6,363 nt of DNA. Origin: JACPYG01 sp964356545 (GTDB lineage: Bacteria; Patescibacteriota; Minisyncoccia; Minisyncoccales; Staskawiczbacteraceae). The position numbers and the translations under genes are program-made. Shown here one piece after another: positions 3,359-6,363 of this stretch (position 1 is the stretch's first letter; every line of letters begins with the position of its first letter). The stretch spans positions 1-6,363 of the forward strand of contig CAYHHX010000029.1 of NCBI GenBank assembly GCA_964356545.1, written 5' to 3'. Below the pieces are notes generated by a model, which saw only the letters and a program-made list of their open reading frames with translations, was not told where the DNA came from and did not search any database.

Positions 3359-6013
3359 ATGAAAAACCATTACTTATTCATAGTTTCAGACCAAGTAAAT
3401 AAAGACGGTAAAAGAGTCACAGGCAAGGCAGTCTTCGATTCTTTAATGGGTAAAAAAGCATGGGGATTTCACCCAACGACTCAACACCGAGCTTTAGTAA
3501 AAGATGGCGACGAAGTCATTTTTTATTTAACCGGCGCGGGTTTTATTGGTAAGGCAACATTAAAATCTCCTGCATATATTGATAAAACGGGCGATTCAGA
3601 AACATGGTGGTTTAATCGCTCTGATGTTAATTACCGCGTTGATCTACAAGATATTGATATTTGGGAAAAAACAAAACCAATTCAGCCAATTCTCCCAAAT
3701 CTTTCTTTTGTGAAAAAAACAAAAAATTGGGGTGTATATTTACAAGGTGGTGTAAGGAAAGTTAGTGAAGAAGATTATCTTGCGATATTAAATTCAAATA
3801 TTTATGAGGTAGAGAATAATCAAGAAAAATCAGTTTCTGAAACAATTCTTTCTTTTAATCCAGAATCTGCATCATATAATCCACATCTTTTACAAAGCCC
3901 CGAAAGAATAAAAATCAGCAGAATAATTGAAAATGTTCAAAAGGGGTGGCAAATTCCTAATTTTCAAAGATATTTTGACTGGAATAAAGAATACATCAGA
4001 TCTTTTTTGGAATCTGTTTTTAATGATTACTATGTTGGGTCATTTTTGATGTGGGAAGCGTCAGATCATTCTAATCTTGAAGTACAACCAATTAAAGGAG
4101 TTAGTACCACGCACCAGGTAGATCAAATAATTCTTGATGGTCAGCAGAGAATGACTGCTCTTTACTATGCAATCAAAACTCCAGATTTTTCTCCTAGGGG
4201 TTCTAAAAAGAGAAGCTATTATTATTTAGATCTTCGTGCATTTATTGAGGATGCGAGTCAAGAAAATATCATAGTTATAAAAGATAAAAAAATAAGTCGT
4301 GATGATTCTTTTAAACATCTAATGTTTCCTTTTTACGAATTGGAAAAACTTCACGACTGGATAGATAATTTTGAGGACTATCTTGAAAAAGAAGTGCAAG
4401 ATAAAACTCAGGTTAAAAGCATAGGAAGAACAATAGAAAAACGCTTAAGACATATGTGGGACGGTTTTGAAATACCTTATGTCGTACTTCCAAAAACAAT
4501 GGATCTTGTACATGTTGCTGATATCTTCGAAAAAATAAATTCAAAAGGAAAACCTTTAAGCACTTTTGATCTTCTTATTGCTCGACTTCTTAAATACAAT
4601 GTTAAATTAAAAGATTTGTGGGATAAGGCTTGCGAAGAATATCCTAATTTGAAAAAATATGAAGAAGAAACTGAAAAAATAAGAATGGCTGTTTTTCAAA
4701 CAATGTCTCTTCTTTACCACCCAACATCTTCTTGTAAAAGGAAAGATATTCTGAATATTTACGAAGCACTTTCTATCGCAGACAAGGATCAATTTGAATC
4801 TTATTGGAAGACATGCATAGAAGCACTAAATGATTCAATCGAAAGACTAGAAAACATGAGAGATGGTGGTTTCGGTGTTCGCTCCGCAAAAGATATTCCA
4901 TTTATGCCAGCATTACCTATGTTAGCTGCTTTCCTAGTAAGAATTGAGGAATCGGGAAATGAGGCATTGGCTCAAACAAAAATGCATCAATGGTATTGGT
5001 CATCTGCAATAACTAAAGCATATTCTTCAAGCACTGAATCAAAAATGACTTCTGATTTCAAAGAAGTTATAAAATGGTTTGATGACGAGAACTCAATTCC
5101 TGCTGTTGTTGTAAACGCTCGGAATCAAATAGAGATACTTAATTTACTTGAATCAGATGAGCAATCAAGCGCCGATTATCGTGCAATACTTTCGCTTTCA
5201 GCACTTGCGGGAGCGAAGGATTTCGTGACTGGCAATAATCTTGAACACGCACGAGATAATCAGAAAGACCATATTTTCCCAAAATCTGTTTTCTCTAAAA
5301 ATAAATATGTTGATTCAGTTTTAAACATGACATGGATGTCAGATAAAACCAATATGTTTATCAAAAAAGCAAAAAAACCTTCTGAATATATTACCACTTT
5401 CATTAAGGAAAACTTTGGAGGTGATGAAAATAAATTTATTGAATGCTTGGAAAGCCATTTGATTGACAAGAAGGTTTTTGAAGCAATGAAAAGTGATGAT
5501 TTTGATTTATTTCTTACTTCAAGACAAGAAAAAATCAAGAAAGAACTTAGGCAACGAGTTGGCGGTGTTTCAGTCATAGAAACAAGAATGGAAGATGACC
5601 CAAATGGACTTATCGACAATACAGAAGAAAAAATTCGTCTCCTAATAAACAAAACACTTTTAGCTAAAAATAATGAATATTGGGGGACTTTGATCCCTCA
5701 AGGAATTAAGGAAAAAGTTAAAGAAAAAATAGAACAACATATACAAAAACATCCAAACGAGGCTTCTATAAAAAGGGACGGCCTTAATAAACTTTCTTTC
5801 TGTGATGTAATGGACTACTACGAAATTATTGCTTCAAGGATAAACTGGTCTGATTTTGAAAATAGATTTGTTAAAAAAACAGAATTGGAAAAACACTTAT
5901 TAAATCTTAAAGAGTATAGAAATTGTATAAAACATTCTCGTGCCATGAATAATGTCACAAGAAAACAAGGAGAAGCATCTCTTGAGTGGATATACTCACT
6001 TCTTAAAAATTAA
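3359..6013 (+). CDS. EVE - DUF262 (GmrS-like) - DUF1524 HNH (GmrD-like) - HEPN-like multidomain restriction protein
   Basis: An 884-residue soluble protein with four regions. Residues 1-145 look like an EVE/PUA-type modified-base reader: YLFIVS, AWGF, KDGDEVIFYLTGAGFIGKA and NYRVDL follow that fold's order, with Trp35, Trp83/84, Trp102 and Trp124 as possible pocket aromatics. Residues 180-480 are DUF262, the ParB-like NTPase of GmrS: IPNFQRYFDW (199-208), ILDGQQRMTALY (258-269) and DIFEKINSKGKPLS (388-401). Residues 600-725 are a DUF1524-type HNH nuclease: DHIFPKS (His638, Pro641), then VLNMTWMSDKTN (Asn656, Asn665) and KKPSEYI. Residues 745-884 resemble a Swt1-type HEPN domain, with INWSDFENRF and RNCIKH (Arg854, His859) matching the Rx4-6H RNase motif. 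GmrSD, BrxU and SspE use the DUF262/DUF1524 pair to cut modified phage DNA or to act under control of a host DNA mark. The ATG is right because the EVE fold begins at residue 4. The gene diverges from two C5 methyltransferases. The DUF262 call is near certain, HNH strong, EVE good and HEPN moderate. I see no frameshift. Confidence 0.9.
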   Translation: MKNHYLFIVSDQVNKDGKRVTGKAVFDSLMGKKAWGFHPTTQHRALVKDGDEVIFYLTGAGFIGKATLKSPAYIDKTGDSETWWFNRSDVNYRVDLQDIDIWEKTKPIQPILPNLSFVKKTKNWGVYLQGGVRKVSEEDYLAILNSNIYEVENNQEKSVSETILSFNPESASYNPHLLQSPERIKISRIIENVQKGWQIPNFQRYFDWNKEYIRSFLESVFNDYYVGSFLMWEASDHSNLEVQPIKGVSTTHQVDQIILDGQQRMTALYYAIKTPDFSPRGSKKRSYYYLDLRAFIEDASQENIIVIKDKKISRDDSFKHLMFPFYELEKLHDWIDNFEDYLEKEVQDKTQVKSIGRTIEKRLRHMWDGFEIPYVVLPKTMDLVHVADIFEKINSKGKPLSTFDLLIARLLKYNVKLKDLWDKACEEYPNLKKYEEETEKIRMAVFQTMSLLYHPTSSCKRKDILNIYEALSIADKDQFESYWKTCIEALNDSIERLENMRDGGFGVRSAKDIPFMPALPMLAAFLVRIEESGNEALAQTKMHQWYWSSAITKAYSSSTESKMTSDFKEVIKWFDDENSIPAVVVNARNQIEILNLLESDEQSSADYRAILSLSALAGAKDFVTGNNLEHARDNQKDHIFPKSVFSKNKYVDSVLNMTWMSDKTNMFIKKAKKPSEYITTFIKENFGGDENKFIECLESHLIDKKVFEAMKSDDFDLFLTSRQEKIKKELRQRVGGVSVIETRMEDDPNGLIDNTEEKIRLLINKTLLAKNNEYWGTLIPQGIKEKVKEKIEQHIQKHPNEASIKRDGLNKLSFCDVMDYYEIIASRINWSDFENRFVKKTELEKHLLNLKEYRNCIKHSRAMNNVTRKQGEASLEWIYSLLKN

Positions 6014-6363
6014 ATCTTTAGGGAGCTCCCGCTCGCATCCCCGCCGTCTCCTCTTTTCCCCACGGCGGGGATATTGCGCGCGAACGGGAGGGTGGGTCAA
6101 GCGCATTTGCATTTGAGCCTCGGACATTTCCGCTAGGGCGTCCATGACTAAAGGATGAGCGCCGCCGTTATCTTGCAATACAAAAATCCGAAGCGAAAGC
6201 GACACCACATACAGCCGATATGAAAACGAGGAAGGGGGTTGTGCGAGGGCGGACTCCGAAGGCACGCTAAACGAAGCCACAAAGCTCTAAGCAAAGATAA
6301 AAGTAATAAAGCACTGAATACTCTAGCAAACCACTGCGAGGAGGAGACCGAAGCTGGGGGAAG
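6014..6363. other. GC-rich flank without a supported gene
   Basis: After the stop of the EVE-DUF262 gene the composition changes at once: 49 of the 70 bases at 6021-6090 are G or C. The first part is a nested hairpin, listed separately; the rest, to about 6260, stays GC-rich and then becomes mixed. A minus-strand frame from a GTG at 6280 to 5996 could encode 94 residues, including an orderly stretch GAHPLVMDALAEMSEAQMQM. It would overlap the end of the 884-residue gene, has no ribosome site, and ends in Arg-rich sequence read through the hairpin, so I do not call it. It may be a decayed gene or a repeated intergenic element. Confidence 0.55.
6021..6090. repeat. Nested GC-rich inverted repeat downstream of the EVE-DUF262 gene
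   Basis: ATCCCCGCCGT at 6037-6047 and ACGGCGGGGAT at 6062-6072 form a perfect 11-bp stem with a 14-base pyrimidine-rich loop. Around it, CGC (6034-6036) can pair with GCG (6076-6078), and CTCCCG (6026-6031) with CGGGAG (6085-6090). The left outer arm is also part of a 10-bp palindrome, GGGAGCTCCC (6021-6030). It starts 8 bases after the stop codon, so it may end or protect the transcript, but there is no T-run and a standard intrinsic terminator is not supported. Confidence 0.55.

Noticed and set aside
5260..5652. 130-codon minus-strand frame inside the large gene
   Set aside because: It is antisense to the HNH region, whose motifs are clear on the plus strand. The peptide is Ser/Phe-rich, as expected from antisense reading of AT-rich, Lys/Glu-rich coding DNA.
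6037..6072. Intrinsic terminator after the large gene
   Set aside because: The stem is strong but is followed by ATTGCGCGCG rather than a run of T, so standard intrinsic termination is not supported.
1..6363. CRISPR array or insertion sequence
   Set aside because: No regularly spaced repeats are seen, and no transposase-like reading frame or terminal inverted repeat pair flanks the genes.

Overview
The window reads as a compact, AT-rich DNA-modification and defence island, positions 365-6013, set between two GC-rich, strongly structured non-coding stretches. It is bacterial: gene packing is tight and every recognised family is bacterial. The species cannot be fixed from this much sequence. 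The GC-rich, hairpin-laden spacers give me only a faint impression of spirochaete (Leptospira-like) intergenic DNA, from memory and unverified. The sharp change in base composition at both island edges (49 of 70 bases are G or C at 6021-6090, while the adjacent gene is clearly AT-rich) suggests a horizontally acquired block.

Layout. Positions 1-72 look like the last 23 codons of a membrane-type protein that begins outside the window. Positions 73-364 hold no convincing gene but carry a cloverleaf-like set of hairpins, two perfect 12-bp stems and a long-range inverted repeat, followed by a promoter/operator region. Then come two rightward genes: a small XRE-family regulator of the size of a restriction-modification controller (365-592), and 2 bp later a 148-residue protein (595-1041) that looks like a free-standing EcoRII-N/B3-type DNA-binding domain. 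Leftward genes follow: two tandem DNA cytosine-C5 methyltransferases (transcribed 3280 to 1038) joined by a one-base stop/start overlap. The second ends tail-to-tail with the EcoRII-N gene, with a 4-bp overlap. Divergent from the methyltransferases is a rightward 884-residue protein (3359-6013) that I read as EVE (modified-base reader) - DUF262/GmrS-like NTPase - DUF1524/GmrD-like HNH nuclease - C-terminal HEPN-like domain. Positions 6014-6363 are GC-rich and structured, with no gene I can support.

How the genes may work together (inference). The methyltransferases would mark host DNA with 5-methylcytosine. The 884-residue protein has the architecture of a modification-sensing, NTP-dependent restriction enzyme of the GmrSD/SspE type, with an added reader domain in front and a possible RNase domain behind. 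The 148-residue protein could provide sequence-specific DNA recognition, and the XRE protein could time expression as C proteins do. A classical type IV enzyme that cut 5-methylcytosine would attack DNA marked by its own neighbours. The set therefore makes most sense if the EVE domain either licenses activity through the host mark (as SspE does with phosphorothioate) or reads a different phage base. This combination is the strongest candidate in the window for an undescribed system.
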